Assembly (NCBI RefSeq): GCF_013778455.1
Contig: NZ_JACEHE010000006.1
Location: 310,001 to 374,000 of the forward strand
DNA: 64,000 nt
Reading direction: 5' to 3'
From: Streptomyces himalayensis subsp. himalayensis
Lineage (GTDB): Bacteria; Actinomycetota; Actinomycetes; Streptomycetales; Streptomycetaceae
The position numbers and the translations under genes are program-made. This document shows, one piece after another, positions 44,499-52,424 of this stretch. Every line of letters begins with the position of its first letter. The stretch's first letter is position 1. Below the pieces are notes generated by a model. That model did not search any database and was not told the origin of the DNA. It worked only from the letters and a program-made list of their open reading frames with translations.

Positions 44499-44813
44499 AT
44501 GGCCTGGATCGTTCTCGTGATCTCCGGAGTGCTGGAAGCCGTCTGGGCGACAGCACTGGGGAAGTCGGCGGGCTTCAGCCGCCCGGTGCCCACCACGGTC
44601 TTCGTAGTCGGCATCGTGCTCAGCATGGTCGGACTGTCCTACGCACTGCGGACGCTGCCCATCGGCACCGGCTACGCCATCTGGGTCGGCATCGGAGCCG
44701 TCCTCACGGCCACCTACGCCATGGTCCTCGACGGCGAATCCGTCACCCTGCTGAAGGTCGCACTGCTGACGGGCATCATCGCCTGCGTGGCCGGCCTGAA
44801 GCTGGCGCACTGA
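44499..44813 (+). CDS. gdx: SMR-family guanidinium exporter
   Basis: A 104-aa four-helix SMR protein of the Gdx/SugE subtype. Glu13 in ISGVLEAVWATALGKS is the proton/guanidinium-binding residue, followed by YALRTLPIGTGYAIWVGIGAV in helix 3 and a C-terminal ACVAGLKLAH. Gdx proteins export guanidinium in exchange for protons. The start is ATG 44499 after AGGGAG; an ATG 27 nt upstream lies inside the riboswitch and is not used. Control by the guanidine-III aptamer supports the function strongly. Confidence 0.93.
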   Translation: MAWIVLVISGVLEAVWATALGKSAGFSRPVPTTVFVVGIVLSMVGLSYALRTLPIGTGYAIWVGIGAVLTATYAMVLDGESVTLLKVALLTGIIACVAGLKLAH

Positions 44814-45044
44814 CACCCGCCTCCACAATCCGTGCCCGGCCTTGGTGTGCCTCCTGGCCTGCCCGGTCCTTCCGTTCTCCGGTGAGACCGCCATCGCCCG
44901 GGCGCTGCCGGCAAGAAATGCGACTGGGCGCACCCGAGGCGCGGACCCAACCCTCCGAACCCACGTCGCCCGACACCTCGCTGCACTCTGCTCCTCCCTT
45001 CCAGCGTCCCGGCTCGTGACCCATCCGATGAAAGGCACCCCCAC

Positions 45045-45590
45045 ATGAACGCCCTGGCAGTCCTGGCAACGGAGGACGGCGAACCACCTCTTCTCCCACC
45101 ATGGCCGGAGACCGTTGTCCAGGCGCTCGGCCTCGCCATCGTGCTCACTGTCCTGGCGAAGAAGCTCCTCCCGGTCATCAACAAGTCCCTGGAAGACCGG
45201 CGCCGCGCGATCGAGACCGACCTTGCACGAGCACAAAAGGCTCGCTCCCAAGCGGAGAACGACCTGAAACGGCACACGGCTCAGCTGGCCGAGGCCCGCC
45301 ACGAGGCCGCTCGTCTCCGTCACGAGGCGGCCGAGCAGAGCGCTGCGATAATCCAGGAGATGCGCGCCGAGGGGCAGCGCCAGCGTGAGAGCCTCATCGC
45401 CGCAGGTCACGCCCAGGTCGAAGCTGACCGGGAAGCTGCGGCATACACCCTGCGCCGGCAGGCAGGCAGCCTGGTCACCGATCTGGCCGGGCGGCTGGCC
45501 ACGGAGGCCCTGGACGATCCAGCTCGGCAGAGCCGGGTCATCGACCGTTTCCTCGACGACCTTGAGGTTCACGCCGCACGCTCCTCCTGA
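45045..45590 (+). CDS. Orphan ATP synthase subunit b-like protein
   Basis: A 181-aa protein with one N-terminal membrane helix (VVQALGLAIVLTVLAKKLLP) followed by a long charged coiled coil (DRRRAIETDLARAQKARSQAE and on), the layout of the F0 b/b' stalk subunit. No other F1F0 subunit is nearby, so it is a stand-alone paralogue. It could join the main ATP synthase under some condition or serve as a membrane-tethered coiled-coil protein. Confidence 0.75.
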   Translation: MNALAVLATEDGEPPLLPPWPETVVQALGLAIVLTVLAKKLLPVINKSLEDRRRAIETDLARAQKARSQAENDLKRHTAQLAEARHEAARLRHEAAEQSAAIIQEMRAEGQRQRESLIAAGHAQVEADREAAAYTLRRQAGSLVTDLAGRLATEALDDPARQSRVIDRFLDDLEVHAARSS

Positions 45591-46097
45591 GCGGGTGGGC
45601 GCAGCAACTCCGCAAGTCGTCCTTCCTCAGGACGTCCGCGCCAGGGCCGCACAGCCACTGAGGTTCAGCTGTCCGAGCACCGGTGTCGGCCGCTCGAGCG
45701 GCCGACACGGAAGGATCCATCGGCCCGCCCGCTGACCAGCACCCCTGCACCACCGCAGCCGCAGGCCCCGATTTCACGGACTGCGCCACGACCCCGCTCG
45801 GCTTACTCGCGCCGTTGCCCGAGCGGACGGCACCGAGCCCCACACCCCAGGGTGCTCGGGGCTCACACTCTCTTCCGCAACGCTGACGGGTAGCACGTTG
45901 AGCAATACAGCGCCGACGAAGACCGAAGCGACAGGGCCGCGCTACTGACAACACCTGAAGTACCGGGAGAGCCCCCCTCCGCCCGGCCCGAGACACCCTC
46001 TGCACACGCCGGAAACAGCCTCAGGGGGACCCAGTCGCTCGGGTCGCTCTGCTGACAGGGGCTGATCGAGCGTACGGCAGTACAGTGAACTGACCAG
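45591..46097. other. 507-bp intergenic region with one perfect palindrome
   Basis: No gene is supported. The only clear feature is the palindrome at 45683-45708. The far end should hold the promoter of the SpoIIE-type regulator, but no clear element was seen. Confidence 0.5.
45683..45708. terminator. Perfect 26-bp palindrome downstream of the AtpF-like gene
   Basis: GTGTCGGCCGCTC and GAGCGGCCGACAC are exact complements with no spacer. It lies about 90 bp after the AtpF-like stop codon and is most likely its terminator. Confidence 0.65.
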
Positions 46098-48563
46098 ATG
46101 AGTTCCAGATCATCCACAGAACCGGCGATGACAGATTTCCTCAACTCCCACGACACCGGCCAGGGACAGGGCATCGGGACCAGCCCCTGCTATCTGCTGC
46201 TTGGGCGGGCGACCGCCGTACTGGATTCGGGGTTGCGGTTCATCGGATGGAGCCCTGAGGCCGAGAGACTGCTCGGATATCGGCCTGACCACGTGCTGGG
46301 GCGGCCTGCCGACGAGATCTTGGGTGAGTCTCCTGTAGGAGCGTGGGCCCTCTCAGCAGATCGCAAGAGCGGAAGGTCGGAGCCGACAGGGGCGTACGAA
46401 ATCCGATCGGTGCGGCATCGTGACGGCCGCACCGTCAACGTGGGGCTGAGCTTTGATCCGCTGTGCCACGACCAGGCGGGACCCGCTTGGCTGATGGTGG
46501 CAATGGACGTGAAGTGGCTTCGCTTGCATGCCATCGACCAGGCCATGCTGGCCGGGCTCTACCGTCAGTCGCCATTCCAGCTGGCCGTCTACGACTCCGA
46601 AGCCCGAGTCCAATGGATCAACACGGCCATCGAGAAGCAGGTCGGTGTCAGCCTGGAGGAGGCCGCAGGACGGCGCCTCTCGGAGATCCTGCCGGACGGG
46701 GTGCTGCTAACCCAGGACGGCCGGACCGTGCGGGACGTCGAACGGCCCATACGACATGCCCTGCGCACAGGCGAGCCAGTGATCGACGTCCGGTACCGGA
46801 GCACGACACGCGCCGACCCCCACCATCAGCACGTTTGGTCCTTCTCGTATTTCCGGTTGCAGGACGATGCCGGGCGGCCGATCGGGGTTTGCGAAGCCGG
46901 CCTCGACGTCACCGACAGCTACATCGCACGTCAGCGTCTGGCCCTGCTGAGCCGCGCGGGCGGCAGTATCGGCAGGACCCTGGACGTCTGGCGTACGGCC
47001 GACGACCTGGCCGAACTCGTGGTTCCCGAATTCGCCGACGCGGTCACGGTGGATCTGTTGGAACCGGTACTGCGCGGCCAGGAGCCCTCTCCGGTCGGCC
47101 CCGGCGCTGAAGCGGATCTGCGCCGGGTGGCTCAACGCGCGCGAGACACGGCGGCCGGCGCTGTCGCGGCCACCCTGGACTCCGCGCGTCTGCGCTGTCT
47201 GACGGACTCGGCGCCTGTCACCAGCGCCGCCGCTCGCGCGCTGGTCGTTCCCCTGACGGCACGCGGCCCCACCCTGGGAGTGGCATCCTTCGTGCGCAGT
47301 GCCCCTCGCGATCCTTTCGACCCGCAAGAAATAGCGCTGGCCGGAGAGCTGGCCTCCCGCACCGCGGTGTGCGTGGACAACGCCCGCCGCTACGCCCGCG
47401 AACACGCCACGGCACTGATGCTGCAACGCGACCTGCTGCCCCGAACTCTGCCCCAGCCGGCGGGAGTGGAAATCGCTCACCGCTACCTGCCCGCGGTCGG
47501 CCCGGCCGGCGTTGGCGGGGACTGGTACGACGTCATCCCGCTCTCCGGCGCCCGTGTGGGACTGGTCGTCGGGGATGTGGTGGGACACGGCATGGGCGCC
47601 GCCGCCACCATGGGGCGCTTGCGTACCACCGTCGCCGCGCTCGCGGCCCTCGACCTGGCGCCGGACGAACTGCTCGCCCGATTGGACGACCTGGTCGCCC
47701 GAGCAGGAGCTCCGCAATCTGCAGACGTCGAGGACGAAGACCAAGCCCTCGGCGTGACCTGCCTGTACGCCGTCTACGACCCTGTCTCCCGGCACTGTGT
47801 CATGGCGCGGGCGGGCCATCCACCCCCGGTACTCGCCACGCCCGACGGCCGCGCAGAACTCGTGAACCTGCCCTCCGGCCCGCCATTGGGCTTGGGTGGT
47901 CTCCCCTTCGAAAGCGCGGATTTCGAGCTGCCTGAGGGCAGCATGTTGGCCCTGTTCACGGACGGACTCGTCGAAAGCCGCCGCCGGGATATCGACCTGG
48001 GGGTGCGGGCCCTGTGCGACACGCTGTCCCGGTCCGGACCCGGCCCACTGGAGAACACCTGCGACGACATCGTCACCGAGCTGCTGCCCCAGCCACCTGC
48101 GGACGACGCGGCTCTCCTGCTGGTGCGCGTGGACGCGCTAGCCGAACACCTGGTCGCGACATGGGACATTCCCGCTGACCCCGGAGAAGTGGCCAGCGCC
48201 CGCTCCCTGGCCTGCGGCAAGCTCGCCGAGTGGGGCGTAGGGGACGAGACGTCGTTCGTCGTCGAGCTCGTCGTCAGTGAACTGGTCACCAACGCCATCC
48301 GGTACGGCGTTGCCCCGGTCCGCCTACGACTCATCAGAGTGCGCGGGCTGATCGTCGAGGTGTCCGACGGCGGCCACACCTCGCCGCATCTGCGGCGGGC
48401 CGCGGTGGAGGACGAGGGAGGCAGGGGCCTGTTTCTCGTGGCGCAGCTGACGGAGCGCTGGGGCACGCGTTATACACCGACCGGCAAGACGATCTGGACC
48501 GAAGTACCCCCGGCACCGGGCAAGCTGCCGGGAGTCTTCGCGGCCGAAGGGTTCTCATCCTGA
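46098..48563 (+). CDS. PAS-PAS-GAF-SpoIIE phosphatase-HATPase multidomain regulator
   Basis: An 821-aa signalling protein typical of Streptomyces. A PAS-like domain is at about 30-140 (VLDSGLRFIGWSPEAERLLGY), a second at about 150-275 (RQSPFQLAVYDSEARVQWIN) and a GAF domain at about 285-440. A PP2C/SpoIIE phosphatase follows at about 450-670 (VGGDWYDVIPLSG, GHGMGAAATMGRLR, RAGHPPPVLATPDG, ALFTDGLVESR), and an RsbW-like HATPase at about 685-810 (VVSELVTNAIRYG, GGRGLFLVAQLTERWG). It should dephosphorylate an anti-anti-sigma factor and/or phosphorylate one, linking a sensed signal to sigma-factor release. The start may be the ATG at 46098 or one ten codons later. Confidence 0.87.
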   Translation: MSSRSSTEPAMTDFLNSHDTGQGQGIGTSPCYLLLGRATAVLDSGLRFIGWSPEAERLLGYRPDHVLGRPADEILGESPVGAWALSADRKSGRSEPTGAYEIRSVRHRDGRTVNVGLSFDPLCHDQAGPAWLMVAMDVKWLRLHAIDQAMLAGLYRQSPFQLAVYDSEARVQWINTAIEKQVGVSLEEAAGRRLSEILPDGVLLTQDGRTVRDVERPIRHALRTGEPVIDVRYRSTTRADPHHQHVWSFSYFRLQDDAGRPIGVCEAGLDVTDSYIARQRLALLSRAGGSIGRTLDVWRTADDLAELVVPEFADAVTVDLLEPVLRGQEPSPVGPGAEADLRRVAQRARDTAAGAVAATLDSARLRCLTDSAPVTSAAARALVVPLTARGPTLGVASFVRSAPRDPFDPQEIALAGELASRTAVCVDNARRYAREHATALMLQRDLLPRTLPQPAGVEIAHRYLPAVGPAGVGGDWYDVIPLSGARVGLVVGDVVGHGMGAAATMGRLRTTVAALAALDLAPDELLARLDDLVARAGAPQSADVEDEDQALGVTCLYAVYDPVSRHCVMARAGHPPPVLATPDGRAELVNLPSGPPLGLGGLPFESADFELPEGSMLALFTDGLVESRRRDIDLGVRALCDTLSRSGPGPLENTCDDIVTELLPQPPADDAALLLVRVDALAEHLVATWDIPADPGEVASARSLACGKLAEWGVGDETSFVVELVVSELVTNAIRYGVAPVRLRLIRVRGLIVEVSDGGHTSPHLRRAAVEDEGGRGLFLVAQLTERWGTRYTPTGKTIWTEVPPAPGKLPGVFAAEGFSS

Positions 48564-48864
48564 CCAGCTGTGGGAAGAGTCCAGCCCGGACTCCGGAAGA
48601 GCTTCACAGACATGAGCACGTTGACGGGCTTGTCACCATCGCACGTAGCGGCGCGGATCTGTCTTCTCAGACAGGGCCGTGGCAACCGCCCCTGCTCCCA
48701 CCGGTACTTCACCAACGGTGATGGCCGACGTGGCCGCGTCCTGACGATCGTCGGCGAGTGGACCCAGGTGTTGGCCATCGGTCCGGAGACCCAAACCCTC
48801 CGCCCTATACCGCCGTCCACTCGCTCGGTGTTCGGCCCCGTCAAGGGCGCCTTCGGCATCTCTC
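48564..48864. other. 301 bp without a supportable gene
   Basis: Short frames on the plus strand resemble diverged coding sequence but have no recognisable product. This stretch may be part of the decay zone that continues to the right. Confidence 0.4.
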
Positions 48865-49480
48865 TCAGAGGTGCCAGTGGCGGATAGCGGGGGTGTCTGC
48901 CGTGAACTGCGGCCAGGGGGTGTCGGCGGTCGGGGCGCCGGTACGGATGAAGCCGAGCCAGGCGGCGCGCAGGCTTCGTCCGAGGGTGTCGAGGTCGTCC
49001 GGGTGGGCGCCGGCGAGCATTGGTGCGGTGGCCCAGTCGGCGTCGGTGCCGAGCAGGAAGGGCAGTTCGATGCAGTGGGTGGCGCCGAAAGGTGAGTCGG
49101 AGGCGCTGTAGTCGAACTGGTAGGCCCAGACGCGGGCGCCAGCCTTGGTCAGCCGTACGGCCAGGTGGCGTGCGGGGCGGTCGAAGACGGCCGCGCTCGC
49201 GGCGCGTTCCACGGCGTCCGCTGTCGCCGGCCCTAGGACGCGGACCCGGCGCAGGCGGCGTAGCGCCGGGTTCAGGGTGTAGAAGGCGCTCATCTCCCGC
49301 CCGGTCGTGCCGACGATGACGTCCACAGCGGGCGCCCGGTGGGCCAGGCGTGCGGCCCAGCCCGCTTCGTCCGGGAGCGGGCCGACTCCGGCGACCGGCA
49401 TGAACTGGGGTGCGCTGTTGAGCTGGAGCCGGCCAGCCGCATGGCGTGCGGCCTCACTCTGGGCAGCCAGGATGTCGACC
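48865..49480 (-). pseudogene. C-terminal fragment of a type-B carboxylesterase
   Basis: The minus strand encodes about 200 residues of the carboxylesterase C-terminal half: FMPVAGVGPLPDE, DVIVGTTGREMSAFY, WAYQFDYSASDSPFGATHCIELPFLLG (with the catalytic His region) and LGFIRTGAPTADTPWPQF. The N-terminal half, including the Ser elbow, is absent from this strand; the elbow lies inverted at about 49481-49584. Nothing upstream can start it properly, since it is read in frame with dehydrogenase remains. Confidence 0.8.
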
Positions 49481-49584
49481 GTAGACGCGGCGCGCGGATC
49501 CCTGCGCGACAACATCGCCACGTTCGGCGGTGACCCGAACGCGGTGACCGTGGCGGGCCAGTCCGCGGGCGCCCACACCGTGCA
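49481..49584 (+). pseudogene. Inverted fragment carrying the carboxylesterase nucleophile elbow
   Basis: Here the plus strand, not the minus strand, encodes esterase sequence: SLRDNIATFGGDPNAVTVAG followed by QSAGAHTV, the conserved Ser-containing elbow of type-B carboxylesterases. It lies between the esterase C-terminal fragment and the dehydrogenase fragment, both on the minus strand. So this piece of about 100 bp has been inverted relative to the rest of its gene. Confidence 0.8.
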
Positions 49585-50396
49585 CCCGGCGAGGATCTTG
49601 TTGCCACCGATGAGGGAGAACGGGTGGAAGGAGACGGGCTCCTCCGGGACGCCCACGTTCACCAGGGCGCCGCCCGTCTTCAGCAGGCCGAGGTAGGCGC
49701 CCAAGTCCAGCGGCGCCGACACCGTGGAGACGATGAGGTCGAAAGAGCCGGCGAGCTCCTCGAACGTCTTCGGGTCACTGGTCGCGTAGCAGTGACCTCC
49801 GCGCCGAGCGCGTGCGCGATCTTGACGCCCACGTGGCCGAGACCGCCCAGGCCGACCACGGCAACCTTCTTGCCGGGGCCCGCGCCCCACTGCCTGAGCG
49901 GCGCGTACGTGGTGATGCCCGCGCACAGCAGCGGCGCGGCGGCGTCCAGGGACAGCCCGTCGGGGATACGGACGACGAAGTTCTCGTCGACGACGACATG
50001 CGTGGCGTAACCGCCGTAGGTGATCTCGCCGTCCTTGCCGATGGCGTTGTACGTCTGGACAGCCCCTCGTACACAGTGCTGTTCCTGGCCGGCCTTGCAG
50101 TTCTCGCACTCGCGGCAGGAGTCGACCATGCAGCCGACGCCCACCCGGTCGCCGACCTTGTACTTGGTCACGCCGGGGCCGACCTCGGAGACGACGCCCG
50201 CGATCTCGTGGCCCGGGACCATCGGGAAGATCGCCTGGCCCCAGCCCTCGCGGACCAGGTGGATGTCGGTGTGACAGATACCGGCGAACTTGATGTCGAT
50301 CAGCACGTCGAACTCGCGGACCGCACGACGTTCGATGGTGGTGCGCTCCAGCGGGGCGTTGGCGGCGGGTGCGGCGTACGCAGCAACAGTGGTCAT
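49585..50396 (-). pseudogene. Zinc alcohol dehydrogenase, frameshifted and truncated
   Basis: Reading from the ATG at 50396: [20 protein letters not shown] with catalytic Cys, [15 protein letters not shown], the structural zinc Cys cluster in [20 protein letters not shown] and the NAD motif [22 protein letters not shown]. At about 49797 the frame breaks with loss of about 20 residues, resuming as [20 protein letters not shown] and ending at GGNKILAG, where the esterase fragment begins. The last part of the enzyme is missing. The family is cinnamyl/NADPH-type alcohol dehydrogenases. Its promoter keeps an ArsR-type palindrome (50469-50492). Confidence 0.85.
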
Positions 50397-50468
50397 GCCG
50401 TGGTTCTCCTAGCGGGGGTTGCGCGCCCGGCTGCCTTCTTCCGGCCGGGTGCGTTTTTCACTGTCACT

Positions 50469-50492
50469 CATGTTCGCGCCAGTGCGAACATG
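50469..50492. promoter_or_regulatory. Predicted ArsR-family operator in front of the broken alcohol dehydrogenase
   Basis: CATGTTCGC and GCGAACATG flank a 6-bp spacer GCCAGT, a perfect 9+9 palindrome. A near-identical palindrome with the same spacing occurs at 57788-57811, directly upstream of the arsR-type gene. A shared operator for that regulator is the simplest reading. Confidence 0.72.
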
Positions 50493-50608
50493 AGCCCATC
50501 ACCCCTTCCCTCACGACAGAGAACGACGTCGACAGCGATCAACCCCCGTCGCCGACACCGTCGCCTACGGCGAATCACCAGAGGTCAGCCTTCTCGTGGT
50601 AATTGACA

Positions 50609-50636
50609 GGGTACGAACGTACCTTCTAACGTACCC
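50609..50636 (+). promoter_or_regulatory. Predicted TetR operator upstream of the hydrolase operon
   Basis: A 28-bp element opening GGGTACG and closing CGTACCC. Its reverse complement begins GGGTACGTTA and ends GTACCC, and agrees at most positions with the 28-bp element at 55792-55819 upstream of the tetR gene. It lies 40 bp before the start of the CocE-type hydrolase gene. Confidence 0.75.
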
Positions 50637-50675
50637 ACATCCGGGGCAACGCAGCCAGCTCGACGAGGAGCACCG

Positions 50676-52424
50676 ATGCAGCACCTGTACGAGATAGATG
50701 TCCGAGTTCCGATGCGTGACGGTGTAGCCCTCGCCGCCAACGTGTGGCATCCAGTCGAGGGGAAGGCTCCGACGCTGCTCGTGCGCATGCCGTACGGCAA
50801 AGACGTGTTCGGCATCACCCTGGGCGGGGTCATGCCCGACCTCATGGCTTTGCTGGAGGCGGGCTACGCGGTGGTGGTGCAGGACTGCCGGGGAACCCAC
50901 CGCTCGGAAGGAGAGTTCGTTCCCCACATGGCCGACCGGGCCGACGGCGAGGACACCGTCGCCTGGATCACTGACCAGCCGTGGTCGGACGGCACGGTGG
51001 GCATGTACGGGGCGTCCTACCTCGGAATGGTCCAGTGGGAGACCGCCGTCACCGGCGCCCCAGCCCTCAAGGCGATCGCGCCGGCCTTCACCTCGATCGA
51101 CAACTACGAGGCGCCCTGGTACGGCGCGGGCGGTGCGCTCTCACTGAGCCTGGTCACGCTGTGGAACGCCATGATGTACACGGCCGACGCCCAGCGGTCC
51201 CTGGCGGCCGGCGAGGGCTCCGCGTCCCAGCTGCAGCAGCTCGGTCAGGCTCTCCTGTTCCCGGAGCCGCTGAACGACGTGCTGCCGACGGCCGAGGTTC
51301 CGGTCCTGGCGGAGTACGGCAAGTGGTGGGACGACTGGATGGCCCACCCCTCCCACGACGCCTACTGGGACGCCATGGAGCTCACGCCCGAGCTCAAGAA
51401 CGTCACCGCCCCGGCGCTCAACATCGGCGGCTGGTACGACCTCTACATCGGCCAGACCGTCCGCACCTACACCACCGCCCGCCAGAAGGCAGGAAGTGCG
51501 CAGGCACGCGAGGGGCAACGGCTGATCATCGGTCCGTGGGACCACATATCCCAGACCGGCGTCTATCCCGACCGCTCCTTCGGCCCGCTGGCCAGTGCCC
51601 AGATGCTGGGCCTGACCGGCCTGCACGTGAAGTTCTTCGACCGCTGGCTCCGCGACGACACCACCGCACTGGACGACGTGGCACCGGTGAAGATCTTCGT
51701 CATGGGCATCGACCAGTGGCGCGACGAGCAGGAGTGGCCGCTGCCCGACACGCAGTGGACCGACTACCACCTCACCAGCGCCGGCCATGCCAACACCGCT
51801 GACGGCGACGGCGCGTTGACGACCGAGCCGCCGGCCGGCGCCGAGCGCGACACCTACCTCTACGACCCGCGCCGCCCGATTCCCACGGCCGGCGGGGCAT
51901 CCATGCCAGTGACACTGGAACTCTGCGGCCCGGTCGACCAGCGGACCGTCACCGGCCGCGAGGACGTCCTGTGCTTCGCCACCCCCGTACTCGAGGAGGC
52001 TGTCGAGGTCACCGGTCCTGTCAGCCTGACCCTCTTCGTCTCCTCGTCGGCAGTGGACACCGACTTCACCGCCAAGCTCGTCGACGTCTTCCCCGACGGC
52101 AAAGCGATCAACCTGTGCGACGGCATCCTGCGCGCCCGCTACCGAGGCGGCCTCTCCACAGAAGAACTGATGGAACCCGGCACGGTCTACGAGATCACCA
52201 TCGACATGACCGCCACGTCCAATGTGTTCCTTCCCGGTCACCGCATCCGTGTGGACGTCTCCAGCAGCAACTTCCCCCGCTACGACCGCAACACCAACAC
52301 CGGAGGCGTCATTGCCCGGGAGGGAGAGGAGCAGATGATTCCCGCGGTCAACCACATCCATCACGGGCCGAACCATCCCAGCCGTCTGGTCCTGCCGATC
52401 ATCGACCGGAAGGACCAGCGATGA
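50676..52424 (+). CDS. CocE/NonD-family serine hydrolase
   Basis: A 582-aa X-prolyl dipeptidyl aminopeptidase-like (CocE) hydrolase: DVRVPMRDGVALAANVW at the start, VVVQDCRGTHRSEGEF, the nucleophile Ser in VGMYGASYLGMVQWE, NIGGWYDLYIGQTVRTY and GPWDHISQTG with the catalytic His. A C-terminal jelly-roll domain follows (VTGPVSLTLFVSSSAVDTDF, PGHRIRVDVSSSNFPRYDRN). It likely cleaves an ester or amide to release an acid that the next enzyme activates. It is the first gene of a four-gene operon with 4-bp overlaps throughout and a predicted TetR operator 40 bp upstream. Confidence 0.9.
   Translation: MQHLYEIDVRVPMRDGVALAANVWHPVEGKAPTLLVRMPYGKDVFGITLGGVMPDLMALLEAGYAVVVQDCRGTHRSEGEFVPHMADRADGEDTVAWITDQPWSDGTVGMYGASYLGMVQWETAVTGAPALKAIAPAFTSIDNYEAPWYGAGGALSLSLVTLWNAMMYTADAQRSLAAGEGSASQLQQLGQALLFPEPLNDVLPTAEVPVLAEYGKWWDDWMAHPSHDAYWDAMELTPELKNVTAPALNIGGWYDLYIGQTVRTYTTARQKAGSAQAREGQRLIIGPWDHISQTGVYPDRSFGPLASAQMLGLTGLHVKFFDRWLRDDTTALDDVAPVKIFVMGIDQWRDEQEWPLPDTQWTDYHLTSAGHANTADGDGALTTEPPAGAERDTYLYDPRRPIPTAGGASMPVTLELCGPVDQRTVTGREDVLCFATPVLEEAVEVTGPVSLTLFVSSSAVDTDFTAKLVDVFPDGKAINLCDGILRARYRGGLSTEELMEPGTVYEITIDMTATSNVFLPGHRIRVDVSSSNFPRYDRNTNTGGVIAREGEEQMIPAVNHIHHGPNHPSRLVLPIIDRKDQR

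Noticed and set aside
49307..49696. Plus-strand esterase gene of 129 aa
   Set aside because: Only about 30 residues are esterase-like; the rest is the shadow of minus-strand fragments. Treated as an inverted fragment.
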